NCBI RefSeq assembly: GCF_023073335.1
Contig: NZ_JADPJG010000019.1
Location: 124,001-188,000, forward strand
Length of the DNA stretch: 64,000 nucleotides
DNA from: Bradyrhizobium sp. 21
GTDB taxonomy: Bacteria; Pseudomonadota; Alphaproteobacteria; Rhizobiales; Xanthobacteraceae
Reading direction: 5' to 3'
Of this stretch, positions 46,727 through 55,555 are shown piece after piece. The position numbers were made by a program, and so were the translations under genes. A model generated the notes under the pieces. The model saw nothing but the letters and a program-made list of their open reading frames with translations. It ran no database searches and was not told the DNA's origin. The stretch's first letter is position 1, and every line of letters begins with the position of its first letter.

Positions 46727-48769
46727 TCAGACGTCGAGCAGATCCTCATTGGCGAACTCGGCCTTGTCCGAGATGAACGCGAAGCGCGCCTCAGCCTTGG
46801 TGCCCATCAGGCGCTCCACGGAATCTGCGGTGGTGTCGCGGTCGTCGGCGAGCAGAACCACCTTCAGCATGGTGCGCTTGGCCGGATCCATGGTGGTTTC
46901 CTTGAGCTGCGCCGGCATCATTTCGCCGAGGCCTTTGAAGCGATTGACCTCGACCTTGGCGTTGGCGTTGAATTCGCTCTTGATCAGCGCTGCCTTGTGC
47001 GCGTCATCGCGGGCGTAGACCGACTTCGTGCCGTTGGTCAGCTTGTAGAGCGGCGGCACGGCCAGGAAGAGGTGGCCTTCGTCGATCAGCCGCGGCATCT
47101 GCCGGTAGAAGAAGGTGATCAGCAGCGAAGCGATGTGGGCGCCGTCGACGTCGGCGTCGGTCATGATGATGATGCGCTGATAGCGCAGATCCTCTTCGCG
47201 ATACTGCGCGAGCATGCCGCAGCCGATCGCCTGCACGAGGTCGGCGAGCTGCGTGTTCGCCGTCAGCTTGTCCTTGCCGGCGGAGGCGACGTTGAGGATC
47301 TTGCCGCGCAGCGGCAGCACGGCCTGGGTCTTGCGGTCGCGCGCCTGCTTGGCGCTGCCGCCGGCCGAGTCACCCTCGACGATGAAGAGCTCTGAGCCGT
47401 CCAGGCCGGCATCGCTGCAGTCGGCGAGCTTGCCGGGCAGGCGAAGCTTCTTGCCGGCGCTCTTGCGCGCGGTCTCCTTCTCCTGGCGGCGGCGCAGCCG
47501 GTCCTCGGCGCGGTCGACCACGAAGTCCAGCAGCCGGTTGGCCATGTTCGGATTGCCCGACAGCCAATGGTCGAACGGATCCTTCATCGCCTGTTCGACG
47601 ATACGCTGCGCTTCGGCGGTGGCGAGACGGTCCTTGGTCTGGCCCTGGAATTCAGGCTCGCGCACGAACACCGAGAGCATCACGGCTGCCCCCACCATCA
47701 CGTCTTCCGAGGTGATGGACGAGGCGCGCTTGCCCTGGCCGACGCGCTCGGCGTGATCCTTCAGGCCGCGCAGAAGCGCGCTGCGCAGGCCGGATTCGTG
47801 CGTACCGCCATCGGGCGTCGGCACGGTGTTGGTGTAGGAGGAGAGGAAGCCGTCGGCATCCGCGGTCCAGGCCACGGCCCATTCGCAGGCGCCGTGCGCG
47901 CCGTTGCGGCCCGATTTGCCGGAGAAGATGTCGGGATGCACCAGCGTGTCGGCGTGGATCGCGGCCGCCAGATAATCCTTGAGGCCACCGGGGAAGTGGA
48001 ATGTGGCTTCCGCCGGCACGTCCTCGACGCCCTTGAGCAGCTCGGGCGCGCAATTCCAGCGGATCTCGACGCCGCCGAACAGATACGCCTTCGAGCGCGT
48101 CATCTTGAACAGGCGCTGCGGCTTGAACGCGGCCTTGGCGCCGAAGATGTCGGTGTCGGGCTTGAAGCGCACGCGCGTGCCGCGGCGGTTATTGACCTTG
48201 CCGAGATCCTCGAGCTTGCCCTTCGGGTGCCCGCGCTCGAACGTCATGCGATAGAGCTTCTGGCTGCGCGCGACCTCGACCTCGAGCAGCGAGGAGAGGG
48301 CGTTCACCACGGAGATGCCGACGCCGTGCAGACCGCCCGAAGTCTCATAGACCTTGGAGTCGAACTTGCCGCCCGAGTGCAGCGTGCACATGATGACTTC
48401 GAGCGCCGACTTCTTCGGGAACTTGGGATGCGGGTCGATCGGGATGCCGCGGCCATTGTCGATCACGGTCAAGAAGCCGTCCGCGCTCAAATCGACCCCG
48501 ATGAAGGTCGCGTGCCCCGCGAGCGCCTCGTCCATCGAATTGTCGATGACCTCGGCGAAGAGGTGATGCAGCGCCTTCTCGTCGGTGCCGCCGATATACA
48601 TGCCCGGCCGGCGTCGTACCGGTTCCAGGCCTTCGAGCACTTCGATGTCGGCCGCGGTGTAGTCGGCTTCGGCCCCGCTTGCGCGCGGCGCCTTGGCGGG
48701 CGCGCGTCCTTTCGGCTCGTCGCCGCCGAAAAAATCGTCTTTTGCTTTGGGTTTCAATTGCTTGGACAT
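46727..48769 (-). CDS. parE: DNA topoisomerase IV subunit B
   Basis: A 680-residue ATPase subunit of topoisomerase IV, which unlinks daughter chromosomes. The GHKL domain shows IDNSMDEALAG, DNGRGIPIDPH and GGLHGVGISVVNALS; the TOPRIM region has VEGDSAGGSAKQARDRKTQ and MTDADVDGAHI. Length and the spacing between domains fit ParE rather than the longer GyrB of this group. The first 35 residues are a variable tail. It stands alone, with a strong terminator. Confidence 0.95.
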   Translation of the reverse strand: MSKQLKPKAKDDFFGGDEPKGRAPAKAPRASGAEADYTAADIEVLEGLEPVRRRPGMYIGGTDEKALHHLFAEVIDNSMDEALAGHATFIGVDLSADGFLTVIDNGRGIPIDPHPKFPKKSALEVIMCTLHSGGKFDSKVYETSGGLHGVGISVVNALSSLLEVEVARSQKLYRMTFERGHPKGKLEDLGKVNNRRGTRVRFKPDTDIFGAKAAFKPQRLFKMTRSKAYLFGGVEIRWNCAPELLKGVEDVPAEATFHFPGGLKDYLAAAIHADTLVHPDIFSGKSGRNGAHGACEWAVAWTADADGFLSSYTNTVPTPDGGTHESGLRSALLRGLKDHAERVGQGKRASSITSEDVMVGAAVMLSVFVREPEFQGQTKDRLATAEAQRIVEQAMKDPFDHWLSGNPNMANRLLDFVVDRAEDRLRRRQEKETARKSAGKKLRLPGKLADCSDAGLDGSELFIVEGDSAGGSAKQARDRKTQAVLPLRGKILNVASAGKDKLTANTQLADLVQAIGCGMLAQYREEDLRYQRIIIMTDADVDGAHIASLLITFFYRQMPRLIDEGHLFLAVPPLYKLTNGTKSVYARDDAHKAALIKSEFNANAKVEVNRFKGLGEMMPAQLKETTMDPAKRTMLKVVLLADDRDTTADSVERLMGTKAEARFAFISDKAEFANEDLLDV

Positions 48770-49041
48770 ATGTCTTGATGCACTTTGAGGGCCGCATAAG
48801 CGGCGAATCGGTTCGGGCGACTATGCCACTTCTGAGTTGGAAAGGTTACCGCAGGGCCGGCCGGGCGCGTGGTTGGGAGCCAATCCCGGCGATTTTACGC
48901 CGCAGTCCCGCCAACTCCCGGCAATTTGACGCCGTCGTCCGGCCTGTGTCGGGCTTTGTGACTTGATGTCACACAAGTCCTTGGCTTACCAGTCCTTTTC
49001 ATCGAGCAGCACCTTGAGACAGGGCGGGAAGGCTATTTTGA

Positions 49042-49572
49042 ATGGAGCAGTTTGCGCACGCCTTGGCCGATTTCGTGCGCGCTCACCAGGCCTGGGCAGC
49101 TCCAATCGTGTTCCTGCTCGCGTTCGGGGAGTCGCTGGCCTTCATCTCGCTGCTGATCCCGGCCTGGGGCGCGCTGGTGGCGATCGGGGCGCTGATCGGC
49201 GCCAGCGGCATCAGCTTCTATCCGATCTGGATCGCCGGCGGCATTGGCGCAGCACTCGGCGACTGGGTCTCCTACTGGTTCGGTTATCGCTACAAGGAGC
49301 AGGTCGCCCAGATGTGGCCGCTCTCGCGCTATCCGGAACTCCTGCCCAGGGGCGAGGCCTTCGTCCGGAGCTGGGGTGTGCCGAGCATCTTCATCGGCCG
49401 ATTCTTCGGCCCCTTGCGCGCCTCGGTGCCGCTGGCGGCAGGCATCTTCGAGATGCCCTATTGGAGTTTTCAGGCCGCCAATTTCGTCTCGGCGCTGGTC
49501 TGGTCGGCGGCACTGTTGCTGTTCGGCGACGTGATCGCGAAGATCATGGAATGGATCTGGCGGGTGGTGTGA
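49042..49572 (+). CDS. DedA-family membrane protein
   Basis: A 176-residue SNARE-associated/DedA protein. Family marks are FGESLAFISLLIPAWG, GALIGASG, GDWVSYWFGYRY and the FIGRFFGPLRASVPLAAG motif. Proteins of this group act as undecaprenyl-phosphate or phospholipid flippases and help keep the membrane potential. ATG 49042 fits the usual start. The gene lies alone. Confidence 0.88.
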   Translation: MEQFAHALADFVRAHQAWAAPIVFLLAFGESLAFISLLIPAWGALVAIGALIGASGISFYPIWIAGGIGAALGDWVSYWFGYRYKEQVAQMWPLSRYPELLPRGEAFVRSWGVPSIFIGRFFGPLRASVPLAAGIFEMPYWSFQAANFVSALVWSAALLLFGDVIAKIMEWIWRVV

Positions 49573-49796
49573 CACCAAAACCTTGACGGAAACCGCAGAT
49601 GGCCCTATAGCCCCGCGCCATGATCAACGCCGCGACCATCCTGTTCGCCCGTCGCCGCCGCCGCAGTCTTGCGGTTTGGGCGGTCGATCGCGTTTGAGAT
49701 CATCGTCTTTGCCGCTGGATCCGATCCGCGGCATTCTCTCTCCTGTCAGCGCGATCTGATCCGGCGGCCCCCCAAGGAGGCCAGCAGGAGACCACG

Positions 49797-50465
49797 ATGT
49801 ACACGCCACCCTTTTTCAAGCAGGACCGCGCCGCGAGCCTGAAATTCGCCGACGAGCGCGGCTTCGGCACCATGTGCGCCTTCGATGGCCACAGACCGGT
49901 CGCCTCGCCGCTGCCGTTCTATCTCACCTATGCCGCTGACGGCACGCCGCAGGCCGCCTTTCATGTCGCCCGTCACAATCCGCTGCTAAAGCTGGCGGGT
50001 GGTGATGCGTCCTGGCTGCTCGCGGTGAACGGCCCCGACGCCTATGTGTCGCCCGACTGGTATGTCTCGCCGGATCAGGTGCCAACCTGGCTCTACCAGT
50101 CGGTGCATTTGACCGGACCGGTGCGGCTGTTGTCGGACGACGAACTGGCGGTGCAGATCGACACGCTGAGCGAGAAGTTCGAGAGTTGGCTGTTGCCCAA
50201 GAAGCCGTGGACGTCAGGCAAGATGACGGCGGGCCGGCTCGAGGCGCTGAAGAAGGGGATCGTAGGTCTGGTCATGACGGTTGACGAGGTCGAAGGCAGC
50301 TTCAAGCTCAACCAGCACAAGTCCGACGCCGACTATACGGCGATCGCCAATGCGCTCGGCGCGCAAGCCCACGCCGACGCCAGGGAGATCGCGCAACTGA
50401 TGCAGGACGTGAGGCCCGAAGCCTTCGCGACCGAAACCAACCTGCTCGAAAGGAGCGCACCATGA
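49797..50465 (+). CDS. PaiB-family FMN-binding protein
   Basis: A 222-residue protein of the FMN_bind_2 / PaiB family, with MYTPPFFKQD at the start, a split-barrel core and the conserved tail region FKLNQHKSDADY. PaiB of Bacillus represses sporulation and protease genes; most proteobacterial members are uncharacterised and may be flavin enzymes. Its stop overlaps the argC start (ATGA at 50462-50465), so the two are translationally coupled. Confidence 0.85.
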   Translation: MYTPPFFKQDRAASLKFADERGFGTMCAFDGHRPVASPLPFYLTYAADGTPQAAFHVARHNPLLKLAGGDASWLLAVNGPDAYVSPDWYVSPDQVPTWLYQSVHLTGPVRLLSDDELAVQIDTLSEKFESWLLPKKPWTSGKMTAGRLEALKKGIVGLVMTVDEVEGSFKLNQHKSDADYTAIANALGAQAHADAREIAQLMQDVRPEAFATETNLLERSAP

Positions 50466-51445
50466 GCCTCACGGAAACCACCAAGGCCCCGACATCAGGC
50501 GCCGCGAGCAAGCCCGCCACCGTGTTCGTCGATGGCGGCTCCGGCACCACCGGCCTCGGCATCAACGAGCGACTGAAGCTTCAGAGCGACGTCGTGGTGA
50601 AGACCATTGCCGACGACAAGCGCAAGGACCCCGCGGCCAAGAAGGCGCTGATGGAGGAGGTGGATCTCGTCATCCTCTGCCTGCCCGACGATGCCGCCAG
50701 GGAAACAGTCGCGCTCATCGACAGCATGGGACCCTCAGGCCCGAAGGTGCTGGACGCCTCGACCGCCTACCGGGTCGCGCCCGATTGGGCCTATGGCTTT
50801 CCCGAACTGGCGCCGGACCAGGCTGGCAAGATCAAGGCGGCGAAGAAGGTCTCCAATCCCGGCTGCTATCCAACCGGCGCGATTGCGCTGCTGCGGCCGA
50901 TGGTCGATGCCGGCCTGCTGCCGCAGGATTACCCCGTCACCGTCAATGCGGTGAGCGGCTATTCCGGCGGCGGCAAGTCGATGATCGCGAGCTTTGAGGA
51001 CGGCAGCGCGCCGTCCTTCGAGCTCTACGGCCTCGGCTTCGAGCACAAGCATCTGCCGGAGATGCAGCTTTATTCGAACCTGACACGGCGGCCGATCTTC
51101 ATTCCCTCGGTCGGCAACTACCGGCAGGGCATGCTGGTCTCGGTGCCGCTTCAGCTCGACACGCTGCCGGGCAAGCCCGGCGGTGCCGAGCTGCAAGCCG
51201 CACTGGCGAAGCGTTACGCCGGCTCGAAATATGTCTCGGTGATGCCGCTGCAGAACGAGGCGACCAAGGGTGGCAAGCTCGAGCCGGAGGCGCTCAACGA
51301 GACCAATCAACTCGAGCTCTACGTCTTCGCCAGCGACAAGTATCACCAGGCGGTGCTGGTCGCGCGGCTCGACAATCTCGGCAAGGGCGCGTCCGGTGCG
51401 GCCGTGCAGAACATGCGGCTGATGCTGGGATTGCCGGAGGAGTAG
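50462..51445 (+). CDS. argC: N-acetyl-gamma-glutamyl-phosphate reductase, type 2
   Basis: A 327-residue enzyme of arginine synthesis that reduces N-acetylglutamyl phosphate to the semialdehyde with NADPH. It is the short type 2 form: VDGGSGTTGLGI at the start, active cysteine in NPGCYPTGAIALL, and the region HKHLPEM with the catalytic His. The first 18 residues are a Thr/Ala/Ser tail. It overlaps paiB by four bases and is followed by the GC-rich repeat at 51451. Confidence 0.93.
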   Translation: MSLTETTKAPTSGAASKPATVFVDGGSGTTGLGINERLKLQSDVVVKTIADDKRKDPAAKKALMEEVDLVILCLPDDAARETVALIDSMGPSGPKVLDASTAYRVAPDWAYGFPELAPDQAGKIKAAKKVSNPGCYPTGAIALLRPMVDAGLLPQDYPVTVNAVSGYSGGGKSMIASFEDGSAPSFELYGLGFEHKHLPEMQLYSNLTRRPIFIPSVGNYRQGMLVSVPLQLDTLPGKPGGAELQAALAKRYAGSKYVSVMPLQNEATKGGKLEPEALNETNQLELYVFASDKYHQAVLVARLDNLGKGASGAAVQNMRLMLGLPEE

Positions 51446-51450
51446 GGCAG

Positions 51451-51590
51451 TCTCGTGCCCCGGACGCAGCGCAGCGCGTCTTGGCGGTGCGCTGCAGAGC
51501 CGGGGCCCATGTCTCCCAGCTCACGATAGTTTTCTGGGTCCCGGCTCGGCGGAGCAGCGCTTAAGCGCTGCGCCGCGTCCGGGACACCCG
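51451..51590. repeat. GC-rich imperfect palindromic repeat, copy 2
   Basis: The same plan as the element at 33309: TCTCGTGCCCCGGACGCAGC at the left, GCGCCGCGTCCGGGACAC at the right, and inner GCAGAGCCGGGGCCCA / TGGGTCCCGGCTC. It lies between the converging argC and barrel-4 genes, where it could also end transcription. Confidence 0.7.
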
Positions 51591-51593
51591 ACC

Positions 51594-52364
51594 TCAGTAC
51601 TTCGCGATGATCGGCCCGCCGAACCGGTAGTTGACGCGGGCGGTGATCAGGTCGACGTCCTGTCCGATGCGTTCGGTGCGCGAGAACGCGCCGGCAGCGG
51701 GCGCTGCCAGGCCTGTGGCCAGCAGGTTGACGTTGTGCTGGCCCATGAACAGGTGATCGTATTCGAGGCCAATCGACCAGTTCGGGGCGAAGCCGTATTC
51801 GACGCCGACACCGATTGTCCCGCCCCAGCGGGTTTCATCGGCGCGATCGAATTCGGCCCCGGCTAGGCCGCCCGTACCGATGCCAGCGTAGCGATCGCGG
51901 GTGAGGGCGGCGCCGCCCTTGGCGTAAAGCAGCGCGTTGTTCCAGGCGTAGCCGATCTGGCCGGTGAACAGGCCGAAGGCATCGACGCGGGTGCGGTTCG
52001 CGACGCCGAACACGGTGCTGGTATTCCGGCCAGAGAGGTCGGCCCAGTCGCCCTGAGCCTCGAGACCGAACACGAAGGCGCTGCTCTGCCAGCGATAACC
52101 GATCTGGCCGCCGGCGACGGCGCCCGTCGCATCATGGCAGCCTTCCACAACGCCGGGTGCGAAGCCCACCGTCTGGTCCCAGCACTTGCGCGACGAACCA
52201 TAGCCGCCGTTGGCACCGATGTAGAAGCCGCTCCAGTCATAGATCGCGGCAATCATCGGCGGCGCCTTGGTGTAGGGCCGGGCGGCGAGATCAGCGGCGT
52301 TGGCCTGGGTCGCGACGGTTGCGAGCGAGATCGCGCCGAGCGCGGATATCAACTTCCAATTCAT
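51594..52364 (-). CDS. Outer-membrane beta-barrel protein (Omp25/RopB-like), copy 4
   Basis: A 256-residue exported barrel. Signal peptide 1-24 (VATQANA|AD), then DLAARPYTKAPP, YDWSGFYIGANGGYG and the closing FGGPIIAKY. Two cysteines (in KCWDQ and VEGCHD) may pair in a loop. ATG 52364 opens the signal peptide. Confidence 0.88.
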   Translation of the reverse strand: MNWKLISALGAISLATVATQANAADLAARPYTKAPPMIAAIYDWSGFYIGANGGYGSSRKCWDQTVGFAPGVVEGCHDATGAVAGGQIGYRWQSSAFVFGLEAQGDWADLSGRNTSTVFGVANRTRVDAFGLFTGQIGYAWNNALLYAKGGAALTRDRYAGIGTGGLAGAEFDRADETRWGGTIGVGVEYGFAPNWSIGLEYDHLFMGQHNVNLLATGLAAPAAGAFSRTERIGQDVDLITARVNYRFGGPIIAKY

Positions 52365-52541
52365 GGCTGCCCCGAATCGATCAATTGCGATGCGCGAATA
52401 TACCTCTGGATGCGCGGCAATCTGTAGCAACCGCCGCCCGCATGATTGATTCTCTCGCGCTGTCGCTCTTGGGCAACACCAACATCCGCGAGGTCGCCTT
52501 CGCGCGGATTCAGCCCCTCGTTGCAGTTCTCCCGCGCGCGA

Positions 52542-52940
52542 TCAAAGCACCTTGAAGATCGCCAGCGCCAGCACGGCCTGCGCGAGGAAGCCGACGGTGA
52601 AAGCCAGCGTGCGGAAGATCGGGATCCCGAGCGCATAGACGATCAGGTGCGCGACGCGCGACCAGAAATAGACGGCACAGGCGACGACGGTCCAATTCGA
52701 GGAATAGTCGATCGCGTTCAGGATCAGCACCAGCGGCGCGAACAGCACGAGATTCTCGACGGCGTTGTCATGCGCGAACATCAGGCGGTTGGCCCATTCC
52801 GACTGCGGCTTGTCGCCCCGCGAGGGATTGGCCATCGCGCCACTGAGACCGCGAATCTGACAGCGGTTGATGGTGTAGGGAATCCAGAGGATCCCGGTCA
52901 GGATCACCGTCAGTGTCAGCCAGAACAATTCACGCGTCAT
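52542..52940 (-). CDS. MAPEG-family membrane protein
   Basis: A 132-residue protein with four hydrophobic helices and the MAPEG pattern: GILWIPYTINR in helix 1, then ANRLMFAHDNAVENLVLFAP and SRVAHLIVYALG. Eukaryotic MAPEG members act on glutathione and eicosanoids; bacterial ones are poorly known. Its start lies 63 bases after the phaC stop on the same strand. Confidence 0.85.
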   Translation of the reverse strand: MTRELFWLTLTVILTGILWIPYTINRCQIRGLSGAMANPSRGDKPQSEWANRLMFAHDNAVENLVLFAPLVLILNAIDYSSNWTVVACAVYFWSRVAHLIVYALGIPIFRTLAFTVGFLAQAVLALAIFKVL

Positions 52941-53003
52941 GGTCCAGTCCCTCTGTCGTCGCTGCGTTGAGCGCGAGTCTATACAAAAGCGCGGGAGATT
53001 CCG

Positions 53004-54812
53004 CTATGCGCGAACCCTGACATAACTGCCGGGCGCGTCCTCGATCGGGGGCATCGCCTCGCTGCCGACCGCGCGCGCCGGGACCTCCTCGGGATCGAGG
53101 GTGCCGAGCCATTCGCGCCAGTCCGGCCACCACGAGCCCTTGTGCTCGACCGCGCCCTTCATCCATTCGGCGACGTTGACGCCCTTGACGTTGTCGTTGG
53201 TCCAGTACTGGTACTTGTTCGAGGCGGGCGGGTTGACGACGCCGGCGATATGGCCCGAGCCGGACAGCACGTATTTCACCGGGCCGCCGAAGAACTGCGA
53301 GCCGTACAGCACCGATTCCGCCGGCGCGATGTGGTCCTCGCGGGTGGCGAGATTGTAGACGGGCACCTTGACCTGGGAGAGGTCGAGCAGCGTGTTGTCG
53401 AGCACCATCGTGCCGGTGGAGAGCCGGTTCTCCAGATAGCAATTGCGCAGATAATAGGAATGGTTCGCTGCGGTCATGCGCGTGGCGTCGGAATTCCAGT
53501 GCAACAGGTCGAACGCGCTCGGCTGCTGGCCCTTGAGGTAATTGCTGACGACGTAGGACCAGATCAGATCGTTGGAGCGCAGCATGTTGAAGGCCATCGC
53601 CATCTTCGAGCCTTCGAGCACGCCGGCCGCCTTCATGTCCTGCTCGAGCGAGGCGATCTGCTCCTCGTCGACGAACACGAGCAAATCACCGGCATGGGTG
53701 AAGTCGACCTGTGCCGCGAAGAACGTCGCGGACGCCACGCGCTGGCGGCGCTTCTCGGCGAGCCAGGCCAGCGTGGTCGCGAGCATGGTGCCGCCGACGC
53801 AATAGCCGGCGGCGTGCACCTTCATCTCGCCGGTGACCTTCTCGATCACGTCCATCGCCGCGAGCGGGCCTTCTTTCATGTAGTCTTCCCAGCTCTTGGC
53901 TCCGAGCCGCTTGTCGGGATTGACCCATGAGATCACGAACACGGTGATGCCCTGGTCGACGCACCATTTGATGTAGGATTTCTCCGGCTTGAGATCGAGG
54001 ATGTAGAATTTGTTGATCCAGGGCGGGATGATCAGGAGCGGCGTGCGCAGCACATTCTCCGTGGTCGGCGCATACTGGATCAGCTGCATCGTCTCGTTCT
54101 GGTAGATCACCTTGCCCGGCGTCGTCGCCATGTTGACGCCGACGACGAGATTGTCCGGATTGGACTGGCGGATCTTCAGCACGCCCTTGCCGGCGGCGAT
54201 GTCCTCGGCCAGCATCGTCAGGCCGCGGGCGAGATTTTCGCCGTTGCTGGCGACCGTCGCGCGCAGCACCTCCGGATTGGTGAGCACGAAGTTCGACGGC
54301 GAGATCGCGTTGGTGAGCTGCTGGACGTAGAACTCGGCCTTGCGCCGCGTCTGCGGATCGAGCCCCTCGGCGTCGCGCACCAGCTCATGCGCAAATTTGG
54401 TCGTGAGCAGATAGAGCTGCATCACGAAATCGAAGAACTGGTTCGACTTCCACTCCGGATCCGCAAAGCGCTTGTCGCGCGGCGAGGGCGCGATCGCGGG
54501 TGCCGCGTCCTGGCCGGCCATGCGGCGCGCCGCAGAGCTCCAGAGATCGAGATAGTCCTTGGCGAGCTTGGTCTGGAGATCGGACGCGCGCGTCGTATCC
54601 GAGAGCCAGTATTCGGCGACCGAGGTGAAGGTCTTGACGACCTCGGTGAGCTCGGCCGGCGGGCGGTCCTGCACCTCGCCGCTCTCGCGCGGCTTGAGGT
54701 AGGCCGCGAGCGCCTTGCCGCCGCTCTCCATCGCCCGCGCGACATTGATCGCGAAGGCTTCCGCATCGAACTTCGTCTCGGGTTTGGGCGTGTCGGTCGT
54801 GGCCATGCTCAT
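53004..54812 (-). CDS. phaC: Class I poly(3-hydroxyalkanoate) synthase
   Basis: A 602-residue enzyme that polymerises 3-hydroxyacyl-CoA into storage polyester at the granule surface. The lipase-like box is GYCVGG with the catalytic Cys338; the catalytic Asp lies in ATREDHIAP and the His in SGSGHIAGVVNPP. Length and the N-terminal PhaC_N region fit class I. No phaA, phaB or phaR is beside it; rhizobia often keep them elsewhere. ATG 54812 and ATG 54806 are both possible. Confidence 0.94.
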   Translation of the reverse strand: MSMATTDTPKPETKFDAEAFAINVARAMESGGKALAAYLKPRESGEVQDRPPAELTEVVKTFTSVAEYWLSDTTRASDLQTKLAKDYLDLWSSAARRMAGQDAAPAIAPSPRDKRFADPEWKSNQFFDFVMQLYLLTTKFAHELVRDAEGLDPQTRRKAEFYVQQLTNAISPSNFVLTNPEVLRATVASNGENLARGLTMLAEDIAAGKGVLKIRQSNPDNLVVGVNMATTPGKVIYQNETMQLIQYAPTTENVLRTPLLIIPPWINKFYILDLKPEKSYIKWCVDQGITVFVISWVNPDKRLGAKSWEDYMKEGPLAAMDVIEKVTGEMKVHAAGYCVGGTMLATTLAWLAEKRRQRVASATFFAAQVDFTHAGDLLVFVDEEQIASLEQDMKAAGVLEGSKMAMAFNMLRSNDLIWSYVVSNYLKGQQPSAFDLLHWNSDATRMTAANHSYYLRNCYLENRLSTGTMVLDNTLLDLSQVKVPVYNLATREDHIAPAESVLYGSQFFGGPVKYVLSGSGHIAGVVNPPASNKYQYWTNDNVKGVNVAEWMKGAVEHKGSWWPDWREWLGTLDPEEVPARAVGSEAMPPIEDAPGSYVRVRA

Positions 54813-55064
54813 GAGCAGAACAGTAACGATTCATTCCGTATTCGTCACCGCGAAGCTCGCATCTTTGGCGTTAAACATGCTCCAACATGTGCTGCACTGC
54901 GACAAAGGCTCTTGGTTTTGTCACAATCTGGGTGCAGCTATCCGGTGTGGGCCTTGGATGTTTTCTCGCTCGTACCATTTGTGGGCAGCAATGGTTTGAG
55001 CTTGAGCAAGTTGTCGGGTTAAGCTCCGGCAGCCTTGTGTTGGGACGAGTAGGGGATTTCCCAA

Positions 55065-55340
55065 GTGTTGGCGTTGAGGGACCTGCAAAAGTCGCTGCCG
55101 ATTTGTGGCGCGCTGCTGATGGCGGTGCTCGCCTTGGGCGGTTGCTCGAGTCAGCTGGCTGACTACACGCCCACCGACGCGCAGGCCCATCCCAGGGAGC
55201 CCGGCACCTTCCTTCCGGTGCACGATCTGCCGCCGGATCGTAGTCAGGCGGTCATCCCCCCGGACCAGCGCGCCAAGATCGAAGCCGAGCTCGCGGCCGC
55301 GCGCGACCGCCAATCCGTTGCCGCAAAAGACGCCAAATAG
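55065..55340 (+). CDS. Small lipoprotein
   Basis: A 91-residue exported lipoprotein: basic start, hydrophobic core (GALLMAVLA) and lipobox LALGGC, with Cys27 as the lipid site. The mature part is Pro/Asp/Ala rich and ends in a helical segment (DQRAKIEAELAAARDRQ). GTG 55065 has GGGG upstream. No family recognised. Divergent from phaC. Confidence 0.68.
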   Translation: MLALRDLQKSLPICGALLMAVLALGGCSSQLADYTPTDAQAHPREPGTFLPVHDLPPDRSQAVIPPDQRAKIEAELAAARDRQSVAAKDAK

Positions 55341-55555
55341 GGCGGTGCAAGGTAATCGCTGGCGCCCTCGCCACTCCGTGCTAAAAAGACGTGAGTTCAG
55401 CCGAGAGTCAGGGCGAACGACTTCAGCTCCCGTCGCCGAATATTGCTCTAAGCGTTTGATTTTGAGCGATTTTCACGAAGAGGGTGGCGCCTTTCCGCAT
55501 GGCCGTGTTGGCCTGTCGATTCTGTCCTGACCGGTTGCCCGGAGCCGAGAGAGCC

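Noticed and set aside
47567..48778. Plus-strand frame of about 400 codons opposite parE
   Set aside because: Antisense composition and no domain; parE on the other strand has all its motifs.
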